Shown piece by piece: positions 23,869 through 37,499 of a stretch of DNA of 64,000 nt. The first letter of the stretch is position 1, and each line of letters opens with the position of its first letter. The notes below the pieces were generated by a model that was given only the letters and a program-made list of their open reading frames with translations, ran no database searches and was not told where the DNA came from. Source of the stretch: Cynocephalus volans (lineage: Eukaryota > Chordata > Mammalia > Dermoptera > Cynocephalidae); assembly GCF_027409185.1 (NCBI RefSeq), contig NC_084460.1:149627569-149691568 (forward strand), written 5' to 3'. Made by a program: the position numbers and the translations under genes.

Positions 23869-25265
23869 GCATCAGCTGCATGAAATTAACCAAGTCTATA
23901 CTGCATTCCTATCATCTGGGCTGGGAATAAAGTTCCTGATGACCTGCTGATGCAAAGGGCTGATACATTTTCTATGGAAAGCTTGTATCTTGCCTGGGAT
24001 CCTCTCAGACCACACTCTTCAGCTGCCTTCTCTTTGCAAGGAAGGCTAGTGGAAAAGTGTGGTAATATTAGGCTTGTCACTCTTAGTGTAACCGTGGACA
24101 AAGAAAGCCTTCACTTAGAGTAACATATACTATTTATTTCATCTTTACTCTTGAGAATGTGCATTATGAACTTTGGATTCTTTATGTACCATGAATCTAT
24201 CTTTAAAATGAAGAACAAACATTTCCCCACTCCTCCCCAAACTAAAACAAAGTCAGGTTATGAATCCAGACAGAAAACAGGAAAGATACAATTACAGGTG
24301 TACAAATCAATACATCCTCACTCTTTTTGTATTTCTTCTTTCATCCTTCTTCCAATTCTACATCATATTTTTCATGAACTCACTCATTGTTTTCTGTCTC
24401 TTTCTTTTCCCGTTCTTTACAAACTTAAATAATAAAATGATAGTCGTGGAAAGCAGAAAAATGTTCCAATGTAATATGCTAATTTCCTCAGATCTTTGAG
24501 AAATGTAATCATAGTGTCTGAGTAATACACGCTGTGATACTTGGCCCTGATCTCCCCTTCTGAACTGAAGCATTCATCCCCAAGTGGCTGGAAAAAAAAT
24601 CAGAAGCTGAGAGTTCACAGACCAATTTAGGACATTCCTCATTATTATTTCTCAAAAAATCTTCTGCACAAAACCATCCCAGATTCTGTGTCTGGGAATC
24701 CAATATAAGCAAACAGATATATAACATTGTTTATACTTAATGGAAAGGATTATACTGAATTTTGGAAAAGAAAATTAAAGTAATTATCCTTTTGGGTTAA
24801 CCCTTAGCTGTGGTTTTTATGAACCTCCTCTCTACTCTCTCTGCTCCAGCCAAAATGTCTTCTACCCACCACCCTGGCATGTCCAAAATAGTTCTGAACA
24901 CCCAGCTGCTGCAGTCTCTATAACACTCCCATTGTGCTCATTTCATTTTGACAATCCTATTTAAAGAGTGGTGGAAAAGTTCAAGACTAAAGAGCAGCTC
25001 AGTATTGAGACCAGAGGTTAATGTGTTATCTGGTACTTCAAAGGCAAAGGAATAGGTGATGACACTTTGAAAATGGCACCCAAGGGTGCAAGATAATGAC
25101 ATGTAGCAATTAATCTACTTAATATTCTTTCCACACACTTAATTCTCTCTCCAGTTTCTATAGCCACAGACACTGTGGCTTTTTTCTTTCTCTATTTCTT
25201 TCTCACTTTAACCTTCCTAAGTCCATCTTAGGCTATGAAAAATATTTTAAAAATATGTTTACTGA

Positions 25266-25398
25266 GGGCCGACCCCGTGGCGCACTCGGGAGAGTGTGGC
25301 GCTGGGAGCGCAGCGATGCTCCCGCCGCGGGTTCGGATCCTATATAGGAATGGCCTGTGTGCTCACTGGCTGAGTACCGGTCATGAAAAAGACACACA
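25266..25398 (+). mobile_element. Dimeric tRNA-derived SINE (t-SINE), deleted second unit
   Basis: It starts GGGCCGACCCCGTGGCGCAC, has an A-box-like GCGCACTCGGGAGAG, a B-box-like GGGTTCGGATCC and the TATATAGGAATGGCC junction to a second unit. That second unit is cut short: GCTCACTGGCTGAG runs into TACCGGTCATGAAAAAGAC. Target duplications AAAAATATGTTTACTGA (25249-25265) and AAAAATATGTTTATTGA (25399-25415) differ by one base. Confidence 0.9.
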
Positions 25399-28327
25399 AA
25401 AAATATGTTTATTGAATAAAACTGCATATTTTCTGGTTTTCATTTGAAAATTAGATGACTTGAGCAGCCTCCATGTCAATGAAATACTTAAATGAAACTC
25501 TATTGACCTTTTCCTATGACTTGAAAGTCTATATAGAAAAATAAATTCAATAGCCATCTTAGGTATCTGTATCTATGCTAGGAGAATCTCTGGAGTTATT
25601 TGGTCAAGCAAATCACTTCTAAATTGAGTCTGGATCTGGATGGCACAAAGAAAATAGAGATTGAAAGCAATCAAATTCAAACAATAAGCCCAAGACTGCA
25701 AAAGGAAAGATAAAACAGCTAGTTAAATATTTTATAGCATTTAAGGTGAAATGGTGCCCTGGACCTACCAAAATTATTAGTGTATTAAAGATGTATACAT
25801 TCTCATTTTTGTCATATAAGCTAGGGACAAGCAGTATAGGGTCCCGCAGAGACTCAAAGAAAAAAAAAAAATATTTTCAAGTTTTTTTTAAGGCCATAGA
25901 TTATCCTACATTGTCCCTGAATTGAGGAGAAAGGACATTGTGGAAAGTGAAATACGGAGACATCCAAGACCATCAGGCTCAGCATGAAGGACAAACCTGA
26001 AAGAGCCAAGTCTCATGAAAAGTCAGCTTTCATCTTGAATATATATTCACAGGACATTCAAATAATAATAATAATAAGTGAAAACATTCTAACCAGCCAA
26101 AAAAGTGTATAATATCCAACACTGTATTGTTGACACAAATAATCTTATGTTAACTTGGAACTAACTATAACAAATGCTTCCATTTCACCTTTTCTAAGCA
26201 AATAGCTTTCTTATCACATTCACAGATTATAATGGCTGACTATATTTAAATTGTGAACTAGCAGTTAATCTTATTAACAGTGTTCTGCCTCATCCACTTT
26301 AATATAGTGTTTCATTATCTAAGAGCTCTGAGTGTTGATATTTTATGGAGAATAAACATTTGCATAATTTTGGTTTTGAGAATCTGGCAATGATGTGGAA
26401 TTGTTCACTTTTGTGCATGTTCTTTTCTATGCTTCTGTGCTCTAAAACAGGTGTCTTGTATATCATAACCCTAACTTTATATTACTACAATATGAATTTA
26501 TAAAAATATTTAAATACACAAATATATCCTAAGACTGTGTCTAATCAAAATAATTACCATAGAAACTCAAAGTGTATTGTCAATTGGGTCAAAAGTTTAT
26601 TCAATAAACACTATGTCCTGCTTTAAATAGGAATGCTAACGCATGTTAAATAGACTAGAGTGAGTTTATTTTCTGAGAACAAGCTCTCCTCTTTAGTAGT
26701 AATAAACCCTTTCTGTAGGTCCTTTTTTAGTTTTATATGTTTCTGATTGTAGTGTTATACCATAAATTATAAACTTATTTGTTAGGCACTTGTACTTCTA
26801 TTAATTATACTGCACATTCCTTTTCGACATCTAATCTTTTATTCTCTGGTGACTGTTTAAATAATCAAGAAGGTGACAGTGAAAGTCTTTATATATTCAA
26901 CAACATTAAAATATTCAAATTTTAGCTGGAGAGGATAAGACTTAAAGAAACTTGAGGGAGCTAAGGGGTTTAGTTAATGTAACAAAGAACAAAGATGGAA
27001 AGATCTTTGCTCTGATGAGAAGATGAACACAATTTCCTACCAGACCATGCAGGCTACAATATTCTGGAGAGCTTTTCGTTTATCTGCCCAGAACAATCCT
27101 CTTTCTTTGGGACTGTCCTCCATCTAAGCCCCAGGAAAGAGCCCCTAGAGCCAAGTTCATACTATGTTACGCCACTTCTGTTAACATTAATGATTAGATA
27201 ATGGCAAAGATATGACTTTGGAGGTGTCAATCTATAGGCAGGACTGAACCAGTCAGGGTTTCTCTCTTGGGTGCTTAGAATCAAGAGAGATGGACAACTG
27301 AGTGGCACTATGAAGTTGTATGACCTAGGGTTGAAAGAGACATTTTTAGCTACATACATGGGAACACACACGTACACACACAAATAAAGGTACTGTGCAG
27401 AAAAAGAAAAAAAGGATGTAGTCCCATTAGGAAGCAAAGTAAATTGTCTCTCATTCAAAGAGATGAAGAATATGACTTCCAGCTTTTCATTTTCCAGTTC
27501 TCAATTATCATTCTTTGTGAACAACGAAATCATTTTTTTATTATTCTTCACCGGATTCACTAGATTCTTGATAAGTCTCCTCTTTCCTTAAGTCCATGGG
27601 TTTCTCATATCAAAAGATGCCTGTTACAAAAGGATCCCTGTCTAAGAAATACAGCATATTATACTTGATTATCATTGGCTATTAACACATGAAACCATAA
27701 ATTAATACTAATATTCTGATGCATATTCTGTCTTTCCCAACTGACAATAAGCCTTTTAAGAAAAATCAAGAAGCCATCTAAAACCTATTTATGACTTCAT
27801 TTTCTAGTACAGTATCCTTCACAGAGTAGACCATGATGAATAGTTGATGATATAAGTTTTTTTTTTAGTAGCTATAAAAACTATTCTTAGAATTTAACAT
27901 GTTTCGCTGTTTATCAGATCATCCACTCAGTTCTCAATTTTCCTTATTCACAGAGGTTAAACTTTGGTAAAAATAACAGAAAATCACAAACATAGGAATA
28001 TAATAATCATCATGCTATGACTATTTATGTTTTAAATTAAGGGCTTGGATCTGCAGGGTGGGTACGTGAGTGTGGATCTGCTGGTCTATCTAAAGGTCAT
28101 AGTGTCAATGGAGACACGTATCATGGAGCCCTTTCATGACACATTGACATACATCAATCAGAAGATGCGGGTCACAGAGAGACCTGGGGCCCAACTCAGC
28201 AGTTACAGGAGACCGTAAGTACTGCAGAGTTACTGCTAATATTTGTGACATGCTAATCCAAAACATGTACATTCAGTAGAAAGTTCAGAAGAATCATTCA
28301 TTCTTCTTAATAAAATGTTTTTCTTAC

Positions 28328-28483
28328 TCTGTGGAAATCTTGGCTATGGTGTCACAGGAACTATACTCCACACCCGTGAAGATTTCCTTGCAGCGTGCTG
28401 TCCGGACACCATTAAGCCAGTCACTTGTTGTGCGGAAGGTAGTGATGTCGACATTGCTTTGGTCCAAAAGAAGGTTTGATGGC
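28328..28483 (-). CDS. EPHA3: EPHA3 exon 16 (SAM domain)
   Basis: This 156-bp exon is 1 base + 51 codons + 2 bases. It encodes PSNLLLDQSNVDITTFRTTSDWLNG and onward to DTIAKIST, most of the cytoplasmic SAM domain, a protein-interaction module of Eph receptors. It includes the conserved SAM tyrosine in GVEYSSC (Tyr937 in human numbering). The acceptor is preceded by a pyrimidine tract and reads TTTTCAG. The donor is GTAAGA. Position 924 is Arg here. From memory the human reference has Trp, with Arg as a known common allele. The SAM exon is coded by both flanking split codons (AG|G and GA|T), which close perfectly with exons 15 and 17. Confidence 0.97.
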
Positions 28484-29329
28484 CTGAAAAAAAAGAAAAT
28501 ACCAAATGGAGAGAGATCAGGAGTCAGCAGAGTTGCTATGTGTCGAAATTTGACACCAACGTCAGCAGGAACTTCCAGACTTCATGCGGTGTTCCTGTTT
28601 ATTTGTGGAATTTATCTGCCATGAAGGCTTCATCTGTTCAGGCTGGCAGCTTGGAGGAAGACTGTGTCATCATTCTGTCTTTGTGTTCTCTTTCTCCGCT
28701 AATGACTGCTTTTGAAATCATTAAAACTTGACCAGTGAAAGGCATCAATATATCCACACACACTTTCTTACAATGTAATTTGTTTAATCATTAGCAAAGA
28801 TGGTGGTAATTTAGGATACAGTTATAGTAGACACAACACACTGAATACTTTGCTGTCTGCTTTGGTGATGGATTCAGTTTCAATATTAAATCCTGTCTGC
28901 TGGATGTTTGTTTGTAGACATTGTACAGATTGCTGTACAATGCTATGGGCCTAATTGTAGATCGATGACCACCCGTGAGAACTGGTGAACTAAAGGAACA
29001 GAAGAGACATACAGGAATTGGAGAAGACTATGCTTGCATCCCCAAAGAGGCAAAAGCAGCAGTCTGTTTCTGAACTGCCTTTGGGGTAGTTTTTTCAGCT
29101 CTCTGTGACCTCTTTGATTGTCCTTTGACTCATTTGACTCATAAGACTGGGACCAGTCACTAGGTAGACAATTTGTTGATCTCTTTTTTTTCTGTATTCT
29201 TTTCTCTTAAGGAAGGGAGCCTGAGCACAAAGTACTCATGAAGGCCCTTGTTGTTTTGGGATGAATAATAATAATATAAATAAGTTATGAAGGAATAAAT
29301 TATTAAGGCTCTTGTTTTTGGATTATATT

Positions 29330-29585
29330 CAACATTTATGAGAACTCATCATGTGCTAGACACTATGCTAAACATATCACACAGACATGAAGGACCTTAG
29401 TCTTTGCAGCGCTAGTCAGGCACCATGCTATTCCGTGATAATAGATACGGAAGCTGAAACTAAACAAGATTAAGTTACAAATCTGAGTTGCCACTGGCGA
29501 AAGGGGCACAGGTGGAATTTAGACACGTTATATTACACCACAGCCCACACTCTTGACCGCTATGTAATACTATTTAGGTGAAACT
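29330..29585 (-). repeat. MIR SINE (antisense)
   Basis: It reads CATCATGTGCTAGACACTATG, GATACGGAAGCTGAAACT, CAGGTGGAATTTAGACACG and CCCACACTCTTGACCGCTATG. This is the antisense MIR order from tail to start. Confidence 0.7.
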
Positions 29586-29669
29586 TCATTCATTCTGCAT
29601 TTCACCTGTTTTCTCTCCAGTTATTTATAATTCCATGATGCAGCCTCTTTGATTTCTATATGCCGTGAA

Positions 29670-29912
29670 ATGTAGTGGTTTAGTGCACAGATACTGGAAC
29701 CATCAAGCCTGGGTTGAATCTTGGATGTGCCACATACTATCTGTATGACCTTGAGCGTTTTCTTATCTTGCCTGTTTCTTCATCTATGTAATGGGGATGA
29801 TGGTAATGATACAGATTTCACACAAATGGAGATTAAACGAGCATATGTAGGTAGCACTTAGAGCAGTGCTGGCATGTAATAAGCACCATCTGTTGGCTAT
29901 TCATTATTCTGA
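29670..29912 (+). repeat. MIR SINE (sense)
   Basis: AGTGGTTTAGTGCACAGATAC, CCTGGGTTGAATCTTGG, CTGTATGACCTTGAGC, TGTAATGGGGATGATGG and GAGCAGTGCTGGCATGTAA follow the MIR consensus almost end to end. Confidence 0.85.
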
Positions 29913-29919
29913 CATAAGG

Positions 29920-32900
29920 TAACACATTTGATGAAATGGTTGAAACTTCAGAAAGAAAATAACATAGTAAATACTAGTTTATATAAAATGCTGGAAATGA
30001 AGTGATCTTGTTAATTACCATTTTGAGTAACTAGACTTTTAGTCCTGTATAATATGATGTTTATAATAGTGCAAGAACCCTGTATAGTAGGTACTATTAG
30101 GGACCTTATTACAATAGTTGGTAACTTTTACACACTCGCAATGATTCCACAGTCAATGCTTGTAAATAGATGTGCTGTTCTGCTTTCTGTCATTTCTATT
30201 TTTGTCGTAATAAAATATATCATGAACATTAAAACAACTGTATATATCATAACCTAATATTTATTGTATAATTGTGAAGGTACATTTTAATTTTTACCTC
30301 TCCAAAGTTATCATTTAAAATCTTTTCATGTATTGTGATATTGCAGTTGGACTTAATCTGTGCTGATCTCTTAAAACTTTTTAGAATTATTATTTTTAAA
30401 ATCCCTGATATTATGGGTTTTAGTACGAGAACTTTGTATTTTTCTTATGTACTTAAAATTAATAATTTGCCTAAATGAAATTTATCACTTGAAGTGCTTA
30501 AATTCAACATTTAGAATTAGTTGTTAGAAGACCCCCAAACAAATGAATATATTGACATGCATTTATCACTATTTTAGAAATGAATTTAGCTCTCTAAGGT
30601 GCTACTTTCAATTAAATCATTAGAAATAGTATAGAAATAACAAAATAAGCCATCTAGACTAAATGAACTATATAGTGTTTTACCTATTAATAGCAATCAT
30701 TGATTATCATCTAGGATATGTGGTAAAAGCTGTTCTAAATGAGAAAATCCATATGTGAAGCAAATTCATAAATCTGCCAACTCTATCCACACTTAAAAAG
30801 GATTTTTAATTGGGAGGTTTCTATGACTGCTGGTGATATTTCTCCAACTCACTCCTGATATACAAGAGACATGATTAAATGTGAAGTTAAGCTTCTTAAG
30901 CCTGGATGATTTTGGATCATACCCAAGACATGCGTGCAATTGCTTGGAGCACATGAAAAGCTTTTAAACTGACTATTCTTCTGAATTTTTATGGGTTGCA
31001 TTATTAAATGTATTTGATAAAATGATTGAATTTCAATGTAATTTTAATGCTGAGTTTAAGAAAAAAATAGCAACATTACATTTTGGTTCTGCCTCAATTT
31101 GCATCTTCGGTGGAAAACATGAGATCAATAGCTAGTTTCCTCCCTGTTATGATCATTTGTGAAGTGAACAGTTAATCTTTCCAATAGACTGAACTGCTTA
31201 AACCTTTCTACTTCGTGTTTAAATTATAAATTGAAACTTTAAATTATGGAGTTTATAATTTATATTTATGATATAGTTTAGTTTTAACTCTCAGAGGTTA
31301 TTTTGTTTTTAAAAGAAGCAAACAAAAACTAGGCAATATTTTACAAATAATATTTTTCAGTAATATCTAGAAAACTATAAAATATAAATATAAATTTTAT
31401 AAGTTATTCTCCTCTGAAACATATATACAAATAATTTTCTATGATTCTTTAAATTACTCATCTGAAAAAGAAAAAAAAAAGGTTTATTTTCATAATTGAA
31501 AATATAAAGTTTCTGTTCTTTTCCTAAAAACTTGAGAAATTATAGATACAGATTTATAATTCAGGTTCCAAAACTTATACAATATTCTCGGGTTGTTTTA
31601 TCTCAGCTATCATGAGTGAAATAGGCTTCATCATTAGCAAGCATGAGACATAACATTGGACTCATTGGACAAGTCATTGAATTAGTAAACAAAATTGATG
31701 GGAATCACATTAAATCGAGTGTAAAAAATGCTATAAGAAAAATGAAGTGCATGGAGAAATGGGACAATAATATACTATCTACAGGTACACACATGCACAC
31801 CCATGCACACATACCAGTTTCTAAGTCTACAGTAGCTGGAGCATAAAACCTAATGTTGACTCTTAGTCCCATGAATAGTAATACTTTTTTATTTATGGGT
31901 TTGTGGGTATAAAGAATCAAACCCCAGGACATTTATTCAGAATATTTATGAAGTGTGCCTAATAGAAAAATGCAAATAGTTTTTTCTCAGTTCAAAACAG
32001 TTTGTACTTTTAAACTCAAGACTTTAGCCAGGCTCAACAAGAGTTTAGGGAAAATTAGTATAAAGAAATTGAAATAGAACAGGACGTGTGGATTAGGGAT
32101 TAGAGTGACCCCAACTGAGTTTTTCTGTTTATGACTTGGATCAAAGTACAACCAAGACAAAAAAATGACCTAATTTTAATGCCAGTGACCTCAGAATAAC
32201 CAGTCCTGCAAAGTATCATTTTTCCACTTCCAGGATTTCTCTGGGGATTTCAAATAAAAATTGGTTTCTTTCCTCCTCCGAGAGGACATCTGGAGAGTTT
32301 ATCAATGGATAGGAATTTGTCTCACTGTGAAGAGCCTGTGATGTCTCTTCATGCGCACCAAGGGAATCTGGCCTTTTGAGCAGCTGCAGGCATTGGCTTT
32401 TTTTTAGAACTAGCCCCAGACATTGGGTCTGAAGGGGAAATTTATAGGCTGGGTGATGTGCACCGTGAGCTCACACTTTTACTAGACAAATTAGATAGGT
32501 TTCAATCTGTGCAGCTGTAAACGATGTCCTACAGAGTTCCACCTGATCTTTTACAGCTTTTCATAAATCAGTACCTACTGGCCACAGACCGCAGTCATTA
32601 AAAAGGAATCATGAAAATTACATGTTTGCTCAGGGGAAGCAAAAAATAACTTTCCTCCCTTTCCCTCTCCCTCCTTGTATTTGGGTTTGCGGATTATTCT
32701 TTTATGGGTTTTCATACTCTTTCATTAAAGAGGTACACATATATTTTCTTCCCATCAAGCCCTATTTTAGTTGTAAATGGTTGCATACCAATTAGCACCA
32801 GGTACTGCAACAAATATCAATTAACAACCGCCAATCCTGAGAATATCTTCTGATAATTACTTTGCTTCATTACTACTTTAGTATTCTGAATCACTAGTAT

Positions 32901-35400
32901 TAAATAATAAGTTATTCTTTGATAACATTAAAGACTCCTTTTGGTTTACAAAGGGCTTTATTTTTCATGTATCAAAATAATAATTATTACACATTTCTTG
33001 GATGAATAGGTAGATGCCTATTAAGTCTAGAAGGAGATAATAATATTGTAGACACATACTAACACACTATGATTATTTTTTATCTGCTGTGAATAGTTTC
33101 AGGGAATATATTAAATCCAAAGAGTAGTTTCTTAAATCCAAAATACTAATTGTATCTAACTTTATTATTGTCTGGAAATAGTAATATAATTTTTCAGTAC
33201 TTATTTTCAATTTTTTTATTTCAAATAATGTCTTCTCACTATATTTGCCAATTTATTTTAATGTGAATTGAGGATGACCTTGATCTTTTTTATTTCTAAC
33301 ATTAAAAATCTAGATAGGATTAAATGAATTTAATTTATCATAAGTAACTAAAAATAATTTTGAGTATATATAGTTCCCAACAGGAAACTAGTACATAAAT
33401 GTCACATTAAGGAGAAGTAAAGACATTGTGTTTATTTCAATTATCTCTAGGCCTTAAGGACAAAACTTTGAGCGGTTATATCTATTACACCTGGTTTAAT
33501 TTCTCCCCGGATAAAATTAGCTCCTTTGATTTTAAGATTTTTAAAAAAAGAGAAATCACCTGGGTATTTGGCATATTTGCTTCTCTCTAAAAGGTTCTGT
33601 ATCATATTTGTGAGCACCATTACCCTGTCAAGTTTCAGAATTTGAGGTCAAAGTCATTTTGAGAAATAAAGGCAGGTTGTTTTTGATTATTAGATTTATC
33701 TGAAAGGGTATAGTATTTGTCAAAACAGCAGTTATTCTCAAAAAGAATATTATTTATTCTTAGATATCAGAAGCTTTTTACTAATGCTTGTTTATTGCCA
33801 TTAACAGGGAAAAATTATGAGTATCGTTTATTTTTGTACCTATTTATGCTGCAAGTTAACAAAAATAAATCTCTTCAAAGTTAGCAATCAATGTAATGGA
33901 ACAGAATATTTAAAATCATTTTATTATATTAAGTAGAATTGGGTCTGCAGAACCTCATTTTAAATATTGCTTAAGGCTTTATGTTGTGGATTTGGTTGCC
34001 TTCACTTCAGAATGTCATTCTAAATATTTTGAATGTGTTATTTAATGTTTATACCCCAAATCTGGATTTTATCAGTTTACAACAGTATTGAATAATTCAG
34101 TCTTTGGAATTGTGAAAATTCTCTAAAGTTAAGAACAAGTTATTTCTCTATCTCGTTTATATATATATATGTGTGTGTGTGTGTGTACAAAAATCAAAAA
34201 AGTATCTCAAATGGATATAAGTTCAATTAATCAGCATTTTTCTCTATTAGTCTTTTTTATTTTAATTTAGCTCCATTCATTAAAAAAAAAAAAAAAAAAA
34301 AACTGAATAAATACATTTAAATCCAGGAATTACATTATAAAAATAATCTTTCAAAATACTTTAAAAATATGTATGTTGCTTATTTCTCTTATATGATAAC
34401 AAAATATGTATAGAGGAGAAAATTTGTTCTTGTAAGGCAATTTTCTACTTATTTTAATAGCAACGTGTTCTGTCAAGAACCTCTTTTAGTTCTTTGATTC
34501 TTAAAAAAAGGGGGGAGTGGTTTTGTTTGTTTGCTTTTTACCCTTTATACAAGTGCATATTTTTCCTTTTCGCTAACTTTCTCAAAAGGACTATTTTCAA
34601 ATTGACTTTCCTTTTCATCATCCTATTAAAACTAGATCTCTTAAATGTTCATATCTATTACTCTAAAAGAATCAAAATAGTTGTCTAAAAGGAACTCAAT
34701 GTCTGTTTCATTGCTTAATTAAAAGGTTTTGGTTTTTTTCTTACACTTTTGCAGCTTTTGATAACACAGTTCATTCTATCCAGTTTTTGAAAATTTCTTG
34801 AGCTGTAGTATTTTGCAATGATCTAAATCTCATTTTAACTCTGATTTCTCCCTGTTTCTACCTATTTCATATTCATCCGGGCTGTAGTTGGTACAGTTCT
34901 CCAAAGCTCTAAATATACGCAGATTTCTTTCTCTCTATGTGGGAGTGAGGGCAGTGGGTTAACATTCTGAGATATTAATGAATGCTTCATATTTGTTTTC
35001 CTTCTAGGATCACGATCCACTGGCACTTTGGCTCCACAGCAGCCTTAAGGGAGCCTAAAATCTCCAGTGGCTGCTACCACACCCTGTTACATGTGACGAA
35101 GGCATTCAATCATTTTGATTAGCTTCTTGGCTTTGGCAAACATTTGATTTAGTGACTTCTGGACTAAGTGACTGAAGCAATGAGAGGCTTCCCTAAGATC
35201 CCTGGACCTAGGGCAGCAGAGAAGCACAATGGGAAAATTACAATCTGATAGATTGGGATGAGGGATAGTTCAGTGTCAGCCTATCTAAACCAACACCCTC
35301 GACTACTTATAGGTTATAAAGCCTCATGATAATCCATAAAACATGAAGATTTTAATTATAAATTAAATAATATTAGAAAAATAAAGAAGGTTGTGATGAA
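29920..35400. other. Long intron 15 stretch, mostly unique
   Basis: About 5.5 kb with almost no recognisable transposable element. A possible truncated antisense t-SINE piece (GGGTATAAAGAATCAAACCCC) lies at 31895-31925, a TG run at about 34170-34186 and an A-run at 34282-34302. The block at about 32.1-32.85 kb has more complex, less AT-biased sequence and may be conserved non-coding DNA. Confidence 0.4.
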
Positions 35401-35689
35401 AACCGCCATTACTAGATTGAGATTTGTATTTGCTAAGCATGTTTCTGACTCCGACTGCTCTTTTAATCTCCACAGAAGGATTGTTCCAAATTGTACGCAT
35501 CGCATTGCTGAAATCTCTCCCCCAAGCTTGTGATGTGCACTTGTGGCTTCTTGTGGGACTCAGGTTCATTGTGTTTGGAGTGCTGATCTGCCTGGCCGAC
35601 CTCCTGCCTTCTGCCCTTCCTATCAGGAGCAGCGAGAGCACTGGTCTCGCGGCTCTCCATGCTCAAAAACCTGGAAGTACTCTCCTGGG

Positions 35690-36465
35690 CTTTCTCTGTC
35701 ACTCTGCACATCTTATTAGTCACCATGTCGTCTAATACTCACTTCAGTACAACTTTTTGGATTCACACACTTATTTTCTCTGTTCTACCCTAGCTTAAGC
35801 CTTTACTTAGACTATTGAAATCACCTCCTAATTCTTTATCATGAATCTCCTTACCTCCAGCCCTTCTTAGGTGTAGCTGCCAAAGAACTGTTCCATGAGC
35901 ACAGTGTAACATATCACTTAAGTATCTTCAGTGGCTCTTCCTTTCTTCAGGGATAAAAGTCCAAATTCCCAGAAATGACATTTAGTCTTCCATTATCTGA
36001 CAAAATCATCTATCAGGCTCTTTTCCCATAATTTCCTTTTTATCCTATATTCCGGCAGAACTGTATTATGCAACGTAATTTGGACATACACCCTACAGTT
36101 TTACATGTCTTGCCTTTTTGCCCGGTGTTCCCCCAGCCTACATGGCTTTATCCTGTTATCTGCCTGTTGAAATTTCATCCCCATCCAAAAGTCACGTCTT
36201 ATATACTACTGCAGGACATACCAAAGTAAAAGTAAACTCACCTTCCTGAACACCTTGTCTCTTTGCTCAAATAATTACACATCTGAGGAATATTACAGTA
36301 TTTCTGAACATTTTTTTCCTCCTGTGTTTATGTGTAAGCTGTTGAGGCTGTGTCATGTTACCTTTGTTCTCAGTGTGGGGCCTAGCATCATGCCTTGCAC
36401 AAGGCAATTGCTAAATGAACATTTGCAGCTTGTATTAATGTACAGTCAGCACTGCAACCTCATAC
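35690..36465 (+). repeat. L2 LINE fragment
   Basis: It follows L2 ORF2 and the 3' end: CACCTCCTAATTCTTTATC, CAGTGGCTCTTCCTTTCTTC, GATAAAAGTCCAAATTCC, CCTTCCTGAACACCTTG, and a 3' end of GTGTGGGGCCTAGCATCATG plus TTGCTAAATGAAC. The 250 bases before it (35440-35690) are less AT-rich and may be the upstream part of the same L2. Confidence 0.7.
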
Positions 36466-37012
36466 TTGTCTCCTTGGATTTGCTCTACCATTAAGAAAAT
36501 AAATCAATTACTTGAAAACAAATATAGCATAAAATTTAACATACATTCCCTTCCTCTCTCTCCACTCCTTGTGACATGTAGGGAAGTTGTTGATCTGGCA
36601 CTGAACACCTGCTTTCCCATCTTCCCCACTCCCAGTCGTGTATAATGAGTGATGATATTCGTAAAGACACTCAGGAGGAGAAACTTTGGGAATGATTCTA
36701 TTCTGAATCTCAACTCAAACAAAGGTTGAAAAGTGAAATGATGCATTATAAATAGATTTTTATAATAGTATATGAAATAAAGTTTTCTATGTAAAACAAT
36801 TAGTGTTAAAAGGTACTTAGCCAAGATACCAGAATAAATTAAAATTTGACCATATAACTAACTGGATCCAGGAAGACTCTGGAAAACATCATTTGTATAA
36901 GAATGATGCTGTTTTTCCTAATGGAAACACAATTCTTTACATTATCTGAATAACTACATCATTCAGAAACTTGGATGTTTGGTACCAGTTACTAATCCAG
37001 TTTGGACAGGCT

Positions 37013-37499
37013 CTGCTATAGTTTGAATATATCCACCAAAACTCATGTTGAAATTTAATTGCCACTATAATGGTATTGAGAGAAGGGACCTTTAAGAAGT
37101 TATCAGTCCATGAACGCTCTGCCTTCATAAATGGATTAATGCCATTATTGTGGGAGTAGGTTTTTATCATGGGAGTGAGCGTCTTATAAAAGGATAAGTT
37201 GGGCCTATTTCCTCTTTTTTTTTTTAATTCGAAATATTTTAACATTTACTTGTACATATTTGTAGGTACAGTGTCTTGTGTCGATACATGCATGTACTGC
37301 ACAATGTTTCACTTAGGGTAGATGGCATAGTTTTGTGCCTGTTAGTCAGGCCTTCTGCCATGAGATAACCCTGCCAGATGCTGGCACCATGCTCTTGGAC
37401 TTCCCAGCCTCCATAACCATGAGCCAAATAAACTACCCTTTTTAAAATTTACCCAGTATTTGGTATTTTGTTACACCAGCAGAAAACAGACCAAGACAG
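37013..37499 (+). mobile_element. MaLR LTR (MST/MLT1-like) interrupted by an L1 piece
   Basis: GCTATAGTTTGAATATATCC starts it. It has CTTCATAAATGGATTAATGCC, GTCTTATAAAAGGATAAG, CATGAGCCAAATAAACTACC and ATTTACCCAGTATTTGG, and ends near AGAAAACAGACCAAGACA. An L1 3' end is nested inside at 37210-37332. Confidence 0.75.
37210..37332 (-). mobile_element. Truncated L1 3' end nested in the LTR
   Basis: On the plus strand an opening T-run is followed by TTGTACATATTTGTAGG and TACAGTGTCTTGTGTCGAT, then ACATGCATGTACTG, the reverse complement of the common L1 3' end. Short imperfect target repeats TTGGGCCTATT (37199-37209) and TTGTGCCTGTT (37333-37343) flank it. Confidence 0.65.

Larger units (their letters stand above)
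22722..28327 (-). other. EPHA3: EPHA3 intron 16
   Basis: A 5,606-base intron between the GTAAGA donor of exon 16 and the TTTTTACAG acceptor of exon 17. It holds two MaLR-like LTRs (about 22913-23868) and one t-SINE (25266-25398). The stretches 23870-25248 and 25416-28327 are AT-rich with no gene. A possible L2 scrap lies near 24800-24870 and short ATA repeats near 26060. Confidence 0.9.

Noticed and set aside
31885..31932. Possible truncated antisense t-SINE
   Set aside because: Only a GGGTATAAAGAATCAAACCCC block is similar. No tail or target duplication supports it.
35424..35735. Overlapping open frames of 103 and 87 codons on both strands
   Set aside because: The sequence flows into an L2 copy. 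The open frames overlap on opposite strands and match no family I know, so they are chance.
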